From: an uncultured Pseudovibrio sp.
GTDB lineage: Bacteria > Pseudomonadota > Alphaproteobacteria > Rhizobiales > Stappiaceae
Direction of reading: 5' to 3'
NCBI GenBank assembly: GCA_947496145.1
Contig: CANMBS010000043.1
Span: 1-42,957 of the forward strand
Length of the DNA stretch: 42,957 nucleotides
Shown: piece after piece, positions 9,499 through 18,441 of the stretch
Layout of the letters: each line of letters starts with the position of its first letter
How positions within the stretch are numbered: the stretch's first letter is position 1
Program-made: the position numbers and the translations under genes
Notes under the pieces: model-generated
Databases searched by the model: none
What the model saw: the letters and a program-made list of their open reading frames with translations, nothing else
What the model was told of the DNA's origin: nothing

Positions 9499-10086
9499 AT
9501 GTCGAGTGAGTTGAACGAAGAGAAGAAGTCTGGCGTTTCTCCGCTTTTTCTTCTGCCATTGATTATTTTCGGTGCTCTTGCCGTTTTGATGGGGTTCTGG
9601 TTGCTTTCCGGGCATGATCCGAAGCAGTTGCCCTCTGCCTTGATTAATAAGCCTGCGCCTGAGTTCAACCTTGCACCTGTTGCCGGGCTGGAGCGTGACG
9701 GTAAGCAAGTGTCGGGCTTTAAGCGCGATGATTTGCTTGGCAAGGTGAGTGTGGTGAATGTGTTTGCATCCTGGTGTGCACCCTGCCGTGCCGAGCACAA
9801 GTACCTTATGGAACTGACCAGGGATGACAGAGTTCAGATTGCTGGCCTGAACTATAAGGATACCGAGGTAAAGGCGAACCGTTTTCTTGCGGAACTGGGC
9901 AATCCTTACGACCGTGTTGGATTTGACACTGGTCGTGGTGGCATTGAATGGGGTGTTTATGGCGTGCCGGAAACCTTCATCGTGGATAGAGCGGGACAGA
10001 TCCGCTACAAGTTTATTGGTCCACTGAATGCAACAAGCTATCGCGATATCTTTTTGCCAGAGCTGGAAAAAGTGCTGAGCGAATAA
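9499..10086 (+). CDS. ccmG: Cytochrome c maturation thiol:disulfide reductase CcmG (DsbE)
   Basis: A periplasmic, membrane-anchored thioredoxin-fold protein of 195 residues that keeps apocytochrome c cysteines reduced for haem attachment. The signal anchor spans about residues 14-36. The active site is FASWCAPCRAEH, and GVYGVPETFIVD carries the cis-Pro loop. The acidic Glu after the CxxC is typical of CcmG. It starts 5 bases after ccmD. ccmE, ccmF and ccmH are not in this window. Confidence 0.96.
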   Translation: MSSELNEEKKSGVSPLFLLPLIIFGALAVLMGFWLLSGHDPKQLPSALINKPAPEFNLAPVAGLERDGKQVSGFKRDDLLGKVSVVNVFASWCAPCRAEHKYLMELTRDDRVQIAGLNYKDTEVKANRFLAELGNPYDRVGFDTGRGGIEWGVYGVPETFIVDRAGQIRYKFIGPLNATSYRDIFLPELEKVLSE

Positions 10087-10106
10087 CGCATTTGTGTTTG
10101 TCTGAG

Positions 10107-10136
10107 CATCCCGGTTGGTGTTGGCTCACCGGGATG
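10107..10136 (+). terminator. GC-rich hairpin after ccmG
   Basis: CATCCCGGT at 10107-10115 pairs perfectly with ACCGGGATG at 10128-10136 across a 12-base loop. It sits about 20 bases past the ccmG stop. No T tract follows, so it may be a mRNA-stabilising stem or a weak terminator. Confidence 0.45.
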
Positions 10137-10209
10137 TGATTCCACAGTTATCCGGTTATCGTATAGGTTAGGTTCATTAGAAAATTTTGAGCAATTACGA
10201 AGGGCCGAT

Positions 10210-10953
10210 ATGCGGTGGTTTCTATCGAATAGATTAGCGGGTGTTGTACTTGCTGCAGGAATTGGCTGTGTAACTGCCTTCTCTGCACAAGCAGCAAACC
10301 CTAAAGCTGTTGTAGAGCTGTTTACCAGTCAGGGATGTTCTTCCTGCCCACCTGCTGATCGTTTTCTGGAAGACCTTGCTTCTGACCAGAAGGATGTTCT
10401 CACTCTTTCCTATCACGTTGATTATTGGGATTACTTTGGTTGGAAGGATACGCTGGGTTCTCCCATATTTACTCAACGCCAGAAAGACTATGCCAAGAGT
10501 CGTGGTGACGCGCAGATTTATACGCCGCAGGTGGTTGTAAACGGGCGTGGTCACATGGTTGGAAGTGATCGTAATGCCGTGAATTCCGCTATTCGCACCT
10601 CATCAGAGATGAACGTTCATGTTAACGCAAGACTGGACAATGAAGCGCTTGAAGTTCAGCTTTCGGATGCCTTGAAAGCAAAGGGGCAAAAAGCGGGTGT
10701 CTATCTGCTTGGGATTGAAGATGAAGTGGTGGTCGAGATCAAGCGCGGTGAGAATGCTGGTAGTACGCAGACTTACAAGAACGTGGTGCATAGTATTATG
10801 CCAATTGGAATGTGGTCTGGCTCAGCCGAAGTGTTCCGTTTACCGCTCTCTGCATTGAAGATGTTTGACTCCAAAAACTGGGCTGTTCTTGTGCAGACGA
10901 CCTCTAACGATATGCCTGGTGAGATTATAGGTGCTGCGACCTATAGCAATTAA
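10210..10953 (+). CDS. DUF1223 secreted thioredoxin-like protein
   Basis: A 247-residue protein of the DUF1223 family, common in alphaproteobacteria. A Sec signal peptide ends near AFSAQA. A thioredoxin-like domain follows: VVELFTSQGCSSCPPAD holds a CxxC pair, then SYHVDYWDYFGWKD and YTPQVVVNGR, the last with the cis-Pro position. The second half is predicted beta-rich and has no known motif. The function is unknown; a redox role is suggested by the CxxC and by the neighbouring ccm genes. AAGGG lies before the ATG. Confidence 0.88.
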   Translation: MRWFLSNRLAGVVLAAGIGCVTAFSAQAANPKAVVELFTSQGCSSCPPADRFLEDLASDQKDVLTLSYHVDYWDYFGWKDTLGSPIFTQRQKDYAKSRGDAQIYTPQVVVNGRGHMVGSDRNAVNSAIRTSSEMNVHVNARLDNEALEVQLSDALKAKGQKAGVYLLGIEDEVVVEIKRGENAGSTQTYKNVVHSIMPIGMWSGSAEVFRLPLSALKMFDSKNWAVLVQTTSNDMPGEIIGAATYSN

Positions 10954-11110
10954 AACTAGCTATTATTTGCAAGTGATTTTCATTTGCGAAAAAACTACAG
11001 AAATTGACATAAAAATTTGCTAGTGGCGGTCTTTCAATTGTTTAATATGCCACTGAAACCTGATAGATGACGGGATATTCCAGAGAAGTCGCCGGTTAAG
11101 ATTAGGGTGG

Positions 11111-12007
11111 ATGTGGTATATGGACCAGAGCATGCGCTTTGCGCTGGGCAGTATTGTCATTGGCATAGCTGTATTTGTGCTCAAATACTTTGCCTATGTC
11201 CTGACTGGTTCCATCGCGTTCTATTCAGACGCCCTTGAGACTTCTATAAATATTGCAAGTGCATGTGCCGCAGCCGGGGCGCTGTATCTGGCACGCAAAC
11301 CAGCGGACCAAAATCACCCTTACGGACATTACAAAGCAGAGTATTTTGCAGCTGTGCTGGAAGGCGTGCTTATCGTTCTTGCTGCTGTGCTGATCCTGCA
11401 CAAAGCCTATCTGGGCTTCACGCAGCCTTATGCACTGGAAGTGAATGTACAGGGTATTGGCCTGAATATCCTCTCTTCTGTAATCAATTGTGTTTGGGCG
11501 ATTGCGTTGACTCGCATTGGGAAGGCGCACCGATCTCCGGCATTGCAAGCTGATGCTCGTCATATCATGACTGATGTTTACACCTCAGTTGGCGTTGTAC
11601 TGGGTATTATCGGCGTTTGGGCAACGGGCTGGCAGATGTTTGACCCGATTCTGGCCGGTATCGTTGCGGTGAATATCATGTGGTCCGGCTGGAAGCTCAT
11701 GCGGGAGTCCGTTGGAGGTTTGATGGATGAAGCTGCACCGGAAGACGAGCAGGAGGCGATCCGCGGGCTGATTTCCAAGTTTGGTGATGGCGCACTTGAA
11801 GCGCATGACCTTAGAACACGCCATGCGGGCCACGTGACCTTTATTGACTTCCATCTGGTGGTGCCCGGAGAAATGAGCGTGCTGGATGCTCACGAGATTT
11901 GTGATCGCATTGAAGAAGGCATTGGTGAAAAGATGCCCGGCGCGCGCGTGACGATCCACGTGGAACCAGAAAACCACGCGAAGCACTCCGGTATTGTAGT
12001 GCTTTAG
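11111..12007 (+). CDS. Cation diffusion facilitator (CDF) metal transporter
   Basis: An inner-membrane cation/proton antiporter of the CDF family, 298 residues (295 if the ATG at 11120 is used). Transmembrane segment 2 has SDALETSINI and segment 5 has ADARHIMTDVYTS, giving the HxxxD pair of the metal site. HPYGHYKAEYFAA is a family signature. The last ~90 residues form the cytoplasmic dimerisation domain (TFIDFHLVVPGEMSVLDAH). The metal (Zn, Fe, Mn or other) cannot be read from the sequence alone. Confidence 0.92.
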   Translation: MWYMDQSMRFALGSIVIGIAVFVLKYFAYVLTGSIAFYSDALETSINIASACAAAGALYLARKPADQNHPYGHYKAEYFAAVLEGVLIVLAAVLILHKAYLGFTQPYALEVNVQGIGLNILSSVINCVWAIALTRIGKAHRSPALQADARHIMTDVYTSVGVVLGIIGVWATGWQMFDPILAGIVAVNIMWSGWKLMRESVGGLMDEAAPEDEQEAIRGLISKFGDGALEAHDLRTRHAGHVTFIDFHLVVPGEMSVLDAHEICDRIEEGIGEKMPGARVTIHVEPENHAKHSGIVVL

Positions 12008-12293
12008 AGTCTTACAGGCTTTTCCAGGTGATGCAGATTGATCTCACAGTGTTCTGGAGTCCTCGAAGGATATTACGGCCCAATCTCGTTAATCTTTAGA
12101 GGCTGGTATTTGCCATTCACCTTCTGACTATTACCCTTGTGGAAGAGGGAGTGGGCGGGCGAGCATTGTCTCAAATAAGACATAAAAATTGTCTCCTTTG
12201 AGCTACAGTCTTCAGTAGGGCTGATATTGAAAAAGTGCTTGCTTGCGTTTGTCCTCTTTGCGGCGAATGCATCTGACAGAAGAAAGGTTTGGA

Positions 12294-12668
12294 ATGGTGT
12301 TGCGTGGTTTGAAAGCGCTTGCTGTTATGGCTTCGCTTGGTTTTGCTGGTCTGGTTACTCCTAATGCGGCTTATGCATGGGGAGAGCTGAGCTGCTCTGA
12401 ATTGAGTGCAACCATTGTCGACATCGATGATATCTCCGATGAGGTTTTCTTTAGTGGCGGTATTCGTACAGGCTCCAGCATTGATGGTGAACTCGGTGAT
12501 TTGGTGGAAGTAGGGCGTTTGCTTGCTGATCTGGAGAATGATGGCAGACTGGATAGTGCTGTTGATCGTCTGGAAGATGCATGGGCCTATGAGGATTGGG
12601 AGGGTTATTCGTATGCTTTGGATGATATTGCAGACCGCCTGGACTATTTCTACGGTCGCGACTGCTAA
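12294..12668 (+). CDS. Small acidic secreted protein of unknown function
   Basis: From the ATG at 12294 the product has 124 residues. The first ~32 form a Sec signal peptide with likely cleavage after NAAYA. The mature part is very acidic, rich in Asp, Leu and Trp/Tyr. It has just two cysteines, one near each end (GELSC and GRDC), which could form a disulfide. Two successive heptad-like stretches (LGDLVEVGRLLADLEN and LDSAVDRLEDAW) suggest a small helical bundle. An earlier TTG at 12243 would bury the signal and is rejected. I do not recognise a family. A terminator follows. Confidence 0.75.
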   Translation: MVLRGLKALAVMASLGFAGLVTPNAAYAWGELSCSELSATIVDIDDISDEVFFSGGIRTGSSIDGELGDLVEVGRLLADLENDGRLDSAVDRLEDAWAYEDWEGYSYALDDIADRLDYFYGRDC

Positions 12669-12682
12669 GCACTCCCCTGATT

Positions 12683-12709
12683 AAGCCCGGTCTTGTGCTG
12701 GGCTTTTTA
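12683..12709 (+). terminator. Intrinsic terminator
   Basis: AAGCCC at 12683-12688 pairs with GGGCTT at 12700-12705, followed by a T run to 12708. It lies 15 bases past the small secreted protein gene. Confidence 0.75.
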
Positions 12710-12726
12710 CCTGTGAGGTTGACGTT

Positions 12727-13092
12727 CTATGAGGTAGCGCTGAAATAGTCCTCTCTTATGAGCGCTGTGCCATCCGGTTGCAGGGCCCAGAGTTCTTTCG
12801 TGATTTTGCCGTGGGCCTTGTTCATCTTCCAATCCGAGGACAGGATTGCTGAGCTGTCTCCTGCTGCGACGATTTTGGGATTTATGTATTCCACATCAGT
12901 GAAGCCTTCACGAATGAGCATCTGCCAGAACTCGAGGATTTCAGCGCGACCATTATAGGTGCCAAAGGGTTTGGCTTCCATAATCGCGTTTGCCTCGTAG
13001 CAGTTGGCGCAGCCTTCAGCATCGCCTGCGTTAAACGCGGCTTGCCATCGCTTACTGGCTTCCTTCACTGCGGTTTCCAGATCGCTGTTCAT
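12727..13092 (-). CDS. SnoaL/NTF2-like protein
   Basis: A 121-residue, probably cytoplasmic protein with an NTF2-like cone fold, resembling the SgcJ/SnoaL/DUF4440 group. The N-terminal helix includes RWQAAFNAGDAEGCANCY, followed by AIMEAKPFGTYNGRAEILEFW and later strands (AILSSDWKMNKAHGK and GTALIREDYFSA). The ATG at 13092 is preceded by GGAGT. An upstream extension to 13197 looks spurious. Family members include isomerases, hydrolases and proteins with no known activity, so the function is unknown. Confidence 0.78.
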   Translation of the reverse strand: MNSDLETAVKEASKRWQAAFNAGDAEGCANCYEANAIMEAKPFGTYNGRAEILEFWQMLIREGFTDVEYINPKIVAAGDSSAILSSDWKMNKAHGKITKELWALQPDGTALIREDYFSATS

Positions 13093-13327
13093 CGTGGGAC
13101 TCCAAAGCCTGGGCGTTTGCGCCTCTTTGTTTGGACGTAGGATGAAGAGCGAATCTTTATTCGATATGGACGAGTAAGGCATTCCTGAAACTACCACTTA
13201 TGAAAGGTGAAGTCCGTCTTTCAAATGTGGTGGGCGGATTTGAGCCGACTAGTAAGTCGGGGTATTAACTTTCCTAAGCTTTTGGGTTGCTTTGATTTTA
13301 TAGTATTTAAAGTTTGAACACAGAGCT

Positions 13328-13359
13328 ATCTGCCAAGTGAAAGTGACGGACTGGCAGAT
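13328..13359. repeat. Perfect 8-base inverted repeat
   Basis: ATCTGCCA at 13328-13335 and TGGCAGAT at 13352-13359 are separated by 16 bases. It lies just beyond the amtB terminator. It could be an operator or a hairpin; no regulator is suggested by the sequence. Confidence 0.5.
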
Positions 13360-13371
13360 GAAGCCACGAAA

Positions 13372-13398
13372 AAAGCCCAGCAGTGATTGCCGGGCTTT
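13372..13398 (-). terminator. amtB terminator
   Basis: AAAGCCC (13372-13378) pairs with GGGCTTT (13392-13398), and an inner GCA/TGC pair extends the stem. Read on the minus strand, the stem is followed by a T run. It is 57 bases past the amtB stop. Confidence 0.85.
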
Positions 13399-13454
13399 GT
13401 GATTTTATCTTTCAAATCTGAGAGGTGAATTTGATCCTCTCAGAATTTTCAGGT

Positions 13455-14771
13455 TCAGAGGCGCTGTGATCCGGTGCCGAACTCTGGATAGGCTTCGACG
13501 CCGATCTCGGCTTTGTCGAGGCCGATGGCTTCGTTTTCCTCTGTCACACGCAAACCAACGAGCATCTGGATTGCATACCAGACAATGGTGGAGGCGACGA
13601 AAGTGAAGACGCCCACTGCTGCAACGCCAATGAACTGCGTGATGTAGGATGCATCAGAGTTGGAGAGAGGCACGATCAGTGTGCCCCAGATACCTGCCAG
13701 CAGGTGAACCGGAATCGCACCAACGACATCGTCAATTCTGAACTTATCAAGCATTGGAACAGCAAAGACAACGATAGCGCCGCCAATACCGCCGATGATG
13801 ACAGACTGGAGTACGCTTGGTGCCAGCGGTTCAGCGGTGATGGAAACAAGGCCCGCCAGTGCTCCGTTTAAGGCCATAGTGACATCGACCTTCTGGTAAA
13901 GTACCTGTGTCAGAGCGATTGTGACGACCACACCACCAGCGGCTGCCATGTTGGTGTTGGCAAAGATGCGTGAGATGTCCGTTACGTCGCCAATGGTGCC
14001 CATTGCCAGCTGAGATGCGCCGTTGAAGCCGAACCAGCCGAGCCACAGGATGAATGTTCCCAGAGTTGCCAGTGGCATGGAGGAACCCGGCATCACGAAG
14101 ACCTGACCGTTCTTGCCGTATTTGCCTTTACGCGCACCCAGGATGATTGCACCTGAAAGTGCGGCCCAGCCACCAGCGGAGTGGACGAGAGTGGAGCCGG
14201 CGAAATCAGCAAAGCCCATCTCGGAGAGCCAGCCTGCGCCCCACTGCCAGGAACCGGTGATCGGGTAGAGAATGCCGGTGAGGATGACTACAAAAATCAG
14301 GAAGGCCCAAAGCTTGACACGTTCTGCCATGGTGCCGGAAACGATGGAGGCTGTGGTTGCGCAAAAGACCATCTGGAAGAACCAGTCGGATGCTGTGGAG
14401 TAACCAGTGTCCAGAGCGTTGCCGCCAACCGGATCGAACGAGTAGGGGCCGAAGGAACCCATGTAACCGCCATCAACGCCAGTGTACATGAGGTTATAAC
14501 CTGTGATCCAGAACATCAGACCGGCAATAGAATAGAGCGCAATGTTTTTGAGACATTGCATGGAAACGTTTTTGGAGCGGACGAGGCCAGCTTCCAGCAT
14601 GGCGAAGCCTGCCGCCATCCACATGACGAGAAAGCCACCGATCAGGAAGAGCAGGGTGTTGAAGATATAAGCGGTATCGACAGCAAGGGCGTATTTTTCT
14701 TCTGCCATAACAGGGCCTGCGGAAAGTGCCAGAAGTGAGCCTGCGGCAACGAGGGTGGAGGTGCGTTTCAT
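13455..14771 (-). CDS. amtB: Ammonium transporter AmtB
   Basis: A 438-residue Amt/Rh family ammonium channel in the inner membrane. A signal peptide (MKRTSTLVAAGSLLAL, cut near VMAEE) precedes about 11 transmembrane segments. Family motifs include the AGFAMLEAGLVRSKN stretch, DFAGSTLVHSAGGWAAL with the pore His, and HLLAGIWGTL with the second His. The ATG at 14771, with GGGGAC upstream, gives the signal peptide; the frame stays open to 14873 but that extension is unlikely. It lies 22 bases downstream of glnK and shares its promoter, the classic glnK-amtB unit. Confidence 0.97.
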   Translation of the reverse strand: MKRTSTLVAAGSLLALSAGPVMAEEKYALAVDTAYIFNTLLFLIGGFLVMWMAAGFAMLEAGLVRSKNVSMQCLKNIALYSIAGLMFWITGYNLMYTGVDGGYMGSFGPYSFDPVGGNALDTGYSTASDWFFQMVFCATTASIVSGTMAERVKLWAFLIFVVILTGILYPITGSWQWGAGWLSEMGFADFAGSTLVHSAGGWAALSGAIILGARKGKYGKNGQVFVMPGSSMPLATLGTFILWLGWFGFNGASQLAMGTIGDVTDISRIFANTNMAAAGGVVVTIALTQVLYQKVDVTMALNGALAGLVSITAEPLAPSVLQSVIIGGIGGAIVVFAVPMLDKFRIDDVVGAIPVHLLAGIWGTLIVPLSNSDASYITQFIGVAAVGVFTFVASTIVWYAIQMLVGLRVTEENEAIGLDKAEIGVEAYPEFGTGSQRL

Positions 14772-14793
14772 GTGTTCTGTCCCCTTCACTTGA

Positions 14794-15393
<600 letters not shown>

Positions 15394-15501
15394 TCAGGGA
15401 ACTATTCTGGAAGTGTTTGCCAGAAAAATAGGCAGTCTTCATTTTGAAAGCTGCCTATTATGTAACCAAAAATACTGAGTGATTAGATTTTAATCATGGC
15501 C

Positions 15502-16074
15502 TTAAGCGCTGAAACCGCCTGTCTTCAGAAACTCCAGCTCTTCCGGGGTGGACTTGCGATCTAAGAACTCATTGCGGTGAGGGAAGCGGCCAAAACGCCG
15601 GATAACATCCATATGAACAAGAGCGTAGTGATAAGCCTCATGATCCCCCAGAGCACGGAACAGGTCGACGCTCAGATCCTGCATGTCTATTTCCTCGGAG
15701 TGCTCAAAGGGCAGGAAGAAGAACGTGTGAGAGCTTTTGGGAAAGGCTTTGTGGAAGTTTTTGTTCAGTGACTCAAACGCAACTTTTAAAGCCCTGGCAT
15801 CGAATGCAAACGCTTTTGCTGTACCGCGATAAATATTGCGCGAGAACTGGTCTAGCAGCAGAAGCAGAGCAAGTGTGCCATGCGGGGTCTTCGTCCAGTC
15901 ATCGTAGTCCCCACGGCCTGCGGCTTCTACATCACTGCCGAATTTCTCTCTGATTTCGTTATCGAAAGCTTCCCCGCCTTTGAACCATTTGGGTGGACCT
16001 GCACTCCACCAGAAATCCAGAATTTCGAGCGCTTTGTCTGTGGTTGCTTTGTCGTGAAGCTCTATGGTTGCCAT
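15502..16074 (-). CDS. DUF924 family protein
   Basis: A 190-residue soluble protein of the DUF924 family, an all-helical, TPR-like fold widespread in proteobacteria. Typical segments are ILDFWWSAGPPKWFKG, LALLLLLDQFSRNIYRGT, FFFLPFEHSE and RFGRFPHRNEFLDR. The biochemical role of the family is not known. The ATG at 16074 is preferred over an extended frame to 16167. It is divergent from tusA with about 90 bases between starts. Confidence 0.9.
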   Translation of the reverse strand: MATIELHDKATTDKALEILDFWWSAGPPKWFKGGEAFDNEIREKFGSDVEAAGRGDYDDWTKTPHGTLALLLLLDQFSRNIYRGTAKAFAFDARALKVAFESLNKNFHKAFPKSSHTFFFLPFEHSEEIDMQDLSVDLFRALGDHEAYHYALVHMDVIRRFGRFPHRNEFLDRKSTPEELEFLKTGGFSA

Positions 16075-16166
16075 AGCCGCCCTCCCAATATTCACTTTAC
16101 TGTTGTGCAAAGTTCCGTTAGCCCAGCATTTCAACACAGTGCGACAGATAACGACCTGGTGGAACA

Positions 16167-16394
16167 TTGGTGGATACGACAGATATTCTGGACCTGAGAG
16201 GTCTCAACTGCCCCTTGCCGGTGATGAAAACGCGCAAGCATCTTAAGCGTATGGCAAAGGGAGAGCAGCTTGTGGTGAAAGCCACTGATCCTATGTCTGC
16301 AATCGATATCCCACATATGTGTCAGGAAGACGGGCATGTGTTGATTGAGAATAAGATGGTGGGTGACGTGCGGCACTTCAAGATTGAATGTTGA
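16167..16394 (+). CDS. tusA: TusA-family sulfur carrier protein
   Basis: A 75-residue SirA/TusA-like protein. The N-terminal LDLRGLNCPLPVMKTRK has the single conserved cysteine in the CPxP motif that carries persulfide sulfur. In this family sulfur is passed to tRNA thiolation, molybdenum cofactor or other targets; which applies here is unknown. The start is a TTG at 16167 or the adjacent GTG at 16170, with GGTGGA upstream. An extra cysteine ends the protein. Confidence 0.9.
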   Translation: MVDTTDILDLRGLNCPLPVMKTRKHLKRMAKGEQLVVKATDPMSAIDIPHMCQEDGHVLIENKMVGDVRHFKIEC

Positions 16395-16415
16395 TTGCAT
16401 TCAGTTCAGGTGTGC

Positions 16416-16742
16416 CTAAGTTTCACAAAGCTTGTCCATCTTACGGGCAAGTTTAAAATCCAGCTCTGTCAGTCCCCCCGCATCATGGCTGGTAAGTAGC
16501 ACCTCCACTTTGTTGTAGGTGTTGGTCCATGTAGGGTGGTGGTTCATCTTTTCTGCAAGAATTGCAGTACTGGACATGAAGCCAAATGCGCGTGCGAACG
16601 AGCGGAAGGTGAAGGTGCGCTCTATCGCGTTGCCACCTTCAGACAAGGTCCAGTGCGGTATTTCTGTAAGAGCGTACTCTTTAGCAGTTGAGGTCAGCAA
16701 CTCGGGCACAAGATTACCTTTGGTTTTGTTGCAAGGGTGCAC
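16416..16742 (-). CDS. phhB: Pterin-4a-carbinolamine dehydratase
   Basis: This small cytoplasmic enzyme dehydrates 4a-hydroxytetrahydrobiopterin, recycling the cofactor of phenylalanine hydroxylase. The signature [25 protein letters not shown] (cut here as NHHPTW, then [10 protein letters not shown]) contains the catalytic histidines. The start is uncertain. GTG at 16742 gives 108 residues; GTG at 16709, with AAAGG upstream, gives 97, closer to the family length. No phenylalanine hydroxylase gene is in the window. Confidence 0.9.
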   Translation of the reverse strand: MHPCNKTKGNLVPELLTSTAKEYALTEIPHWTLSEGGNAIERTFTFRSFARAFGFMSSTAILAEKMNHHPTWTNTYNKVEVLLTSHDAGGLTELDFKLARKMDKLCET

Positions 16743-16862
16743 TTAGATTTAGTAGGTTTATCTGACTCGCAAAATCCTTGGATATTTGAGTAGACCTAAG
16801 TGAAGCTCTTGAGGAAAGAGTTCGGAAAAGGGATATTCAGGCAGTCAGGTTTGGAGGGAACT

Positions 16863-17348
16863 GTGGTCTTGTTGCAGCGTCGTGTTCTATTTGTATGTTT
16901 GGGGAATATTTGTCGTAGCCCACTGGCTGAGGGTGTCTTCCGCCATCATGTAATGCAAGCGGGGCTGGAAGAGCAGATCTATGTGGACAGCGCGGGGACT
17001 GCGAGCTGGCATCAGGGCAAGAGCCCGGATATCCGCAGCATTCAGACTGCACAAAAGCATGGGATCGATATCTCCCGGCAGCAAGCGCGTCAGTTACACG
17101 AAGAAGATTTTGAGCGGTTCCATTACATCGTAGCAATGGACGAGAGCAATCTGATCAATATTCAGGACAAAGCGCCTTATCTGCACACGGCAAATGTGCG
17201 CCTGTTGCTTGAACATGAGAAGAAGGACGTTCCAGACCCATACTACGGTGCTAACGAAGGGTTTGATGGGGTTTATGATTTGGTGCGAGATGGTACCTAT
17301 AATCTGCTTCAGGAAATTCGCGAAGAGATGGATCCGGCTGAAATTTAA
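16863..17348 (+). CDS. Low-molecular-weight protein-tyrosine phosphatase
   Basis: A cytoplasmic LMW-PTP. The phosphate loop CLGNICRSP carries the nucleophile Cys and the Arg of CX5R, and the general acid Asp is in DVPDPYYG. The frame is open from 16800, but GGAGGG at 16853-16858 favours the GTG at 16863 (161 residues). TTG codons just downstream are also possible. Substrates range from exopolysaccharide kinases to stress proteins; none can be named here. It is convergent with the PAP2 gene, 35 bases away. Confidence 0.92.
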   Translation: MVLLQRRVLFVCLGNICRSPLAEGVFRHHVMQAGLEEQIYVDSAGTASWHQGKSPDIRSIQTAQKHGIDISRQQARQLHEEDFERFHYIVAMDESNLINIQDKAPYLHTANVRLLLEHEKKDVPDPYYGANEGFDGVYDLVRDGTYNLLQEIREEMDPAEI

Positions 17349-17383
17349 ATTCTGGCGGGAATGCGAAAGCGAAGTTTGCGACA

Positions 17384-18196
17384 CTAAGTGTGCTTTTTTG
17401 AAAGCCCCTGATGCATTACTTGCGTGAGGGGTAAATTTTTTTTTTGTATCCAAAGCCCTAAACCTGTGAGGCTTTTGTCCAGATTTTCCGGCTGTGCCCA
17501 TGCTGGTGTGCGCTTGTATAAGTACCAGTGCACGCCAATGATGACCAGCATGGTTATGCCCCAGGACAGTAATGTGTCTGAGAGATAATGCCCTCCGAAT
17601 GCGATGCGGTTTGCCGAGATTACAAACGCAAAGACGCCCAGAATGCTGAGGAGCACTGGCCGCCATGATCTGGGTGCAATAAAGACGAGTGCAAGCAGCC
17701 AGACCGATGCAGATGCCTCGCCAGACATGAATGAGCAATTCGTTTTGCAGTAGTTTGTTGGATGCCAGATTGTGATAAATGGAAGCTCACCGCCAAATAG
17801 CTCTGTGTGGCGCGGACGAGGGCGACCCCACTGGTTCTTGAAGAACAGATTGATGATGATGCCCGGACCTAATATGAGGGTTGAAAGCATAAAAATAGGA
17901 TGCCGAAGGTCCATTATAGGTTTGATTTTCGGCAATGCAATCTTGAAAAGCAACACAGCTAATGAAAGTCCTGCAACCCATTTAAAAACATAGCTACCAA
18001 AGTATCTCAGGCCACGAAAGACAGGGTCTGTTGCAAATGGAAAATGGCCAGCAGAATTATAGAATGTTCCAGTGGTCCATTTATCCAGCACCGGGAAGCT
18101 CAGAAAAATCACAGAGACTATGAGCAGATAAGCAAGCACTGCTTTGACGGGATGCTCCCGACAGAACCTGACAGGCTTGCATAGGGTTGGGGGCAT
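17384..18196 (-). CDS. PAP2-family membrane phosphatase
   Basis: A 270-residue membrane protein with about six transmembrane helices. Three PAP2 motifs are visible: KNQWGRPRPR (motif 1), SFMSGEAS (motif 2) and NRIAFGGHYLSD (motif 3). Motif 2 usually reads PSGH; here the histidine is replaced by Glu. Family members dephosphorylate lipids such as phosphatidate, undecaprenyl diphosphate or lipid A 1-phosphate. The layout is LpxE-like, but the substrate cannot be told. The ATG at 18196 has AGGA upstream; a GTG at 18214 is less likely. Confidence 0.85.
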   Translation of the reverse strand: MPPTLCKPVRFCREHPVKAVLAYLLIVSVIFLSFPVLDKWTTGTFYNSAGHFPFATDPVFRGLRYFGSYVFKWVAGLSLAVLLFKIALPKIKPIMDLRHPIFMLSTLILGPGIIINLFFKNQWGRPRPRHTELFGGELPFITIWHPTNYCKTNCSFMSGEASASVWLLALVFIAPRSWRPVLLSILGVFAFVISANRIAFGGHYLSDTLLSWGITMLVIIGVHWYLYKRTPAWAQPENLDKSLTGLGLWIQKKNLPLTQVMHQGLSKKHT

Positions 18197-18441
18197 GGGG
18201 CCATCCTGTAACACGGGGAGCCTGAATCCTCTCTTCTGATGTCAAAGGTATTCAGACTACTTTAGCAGTTTGCGCCGATGTGTGGACTTGAATATTCAGG
18301 GGTACTTCGCAAAAGTACTCTTGTATCCTTTGGTTGAAAAATAAGAACCTAGGAAGCAATTTCAATTGGTTTCCATACAGTTTGCTCAAGAAGTATGCGT
18401 GGAATCAAGTCTGTCGAGTTTTTGAGCCTGAAAGAAAAAAT

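Larger units (their letters stand above)
13093..13454. other. Intergenic region upstream of NTF2-like gene and downstream of amtB
   Basis: This gap of about 360 bases contains the promoter of the NTF2-like gene at its left side. At its right side are an inverted repeat and the amtB terminator. No gene was seen. Confidence 0.5.

Noticed and set aside
11004-11032. TTGACA upstream of the CDF transporter as a -35 box
   Set aside because: No acceptable -10 sequence lies 16-18 bases downstream.
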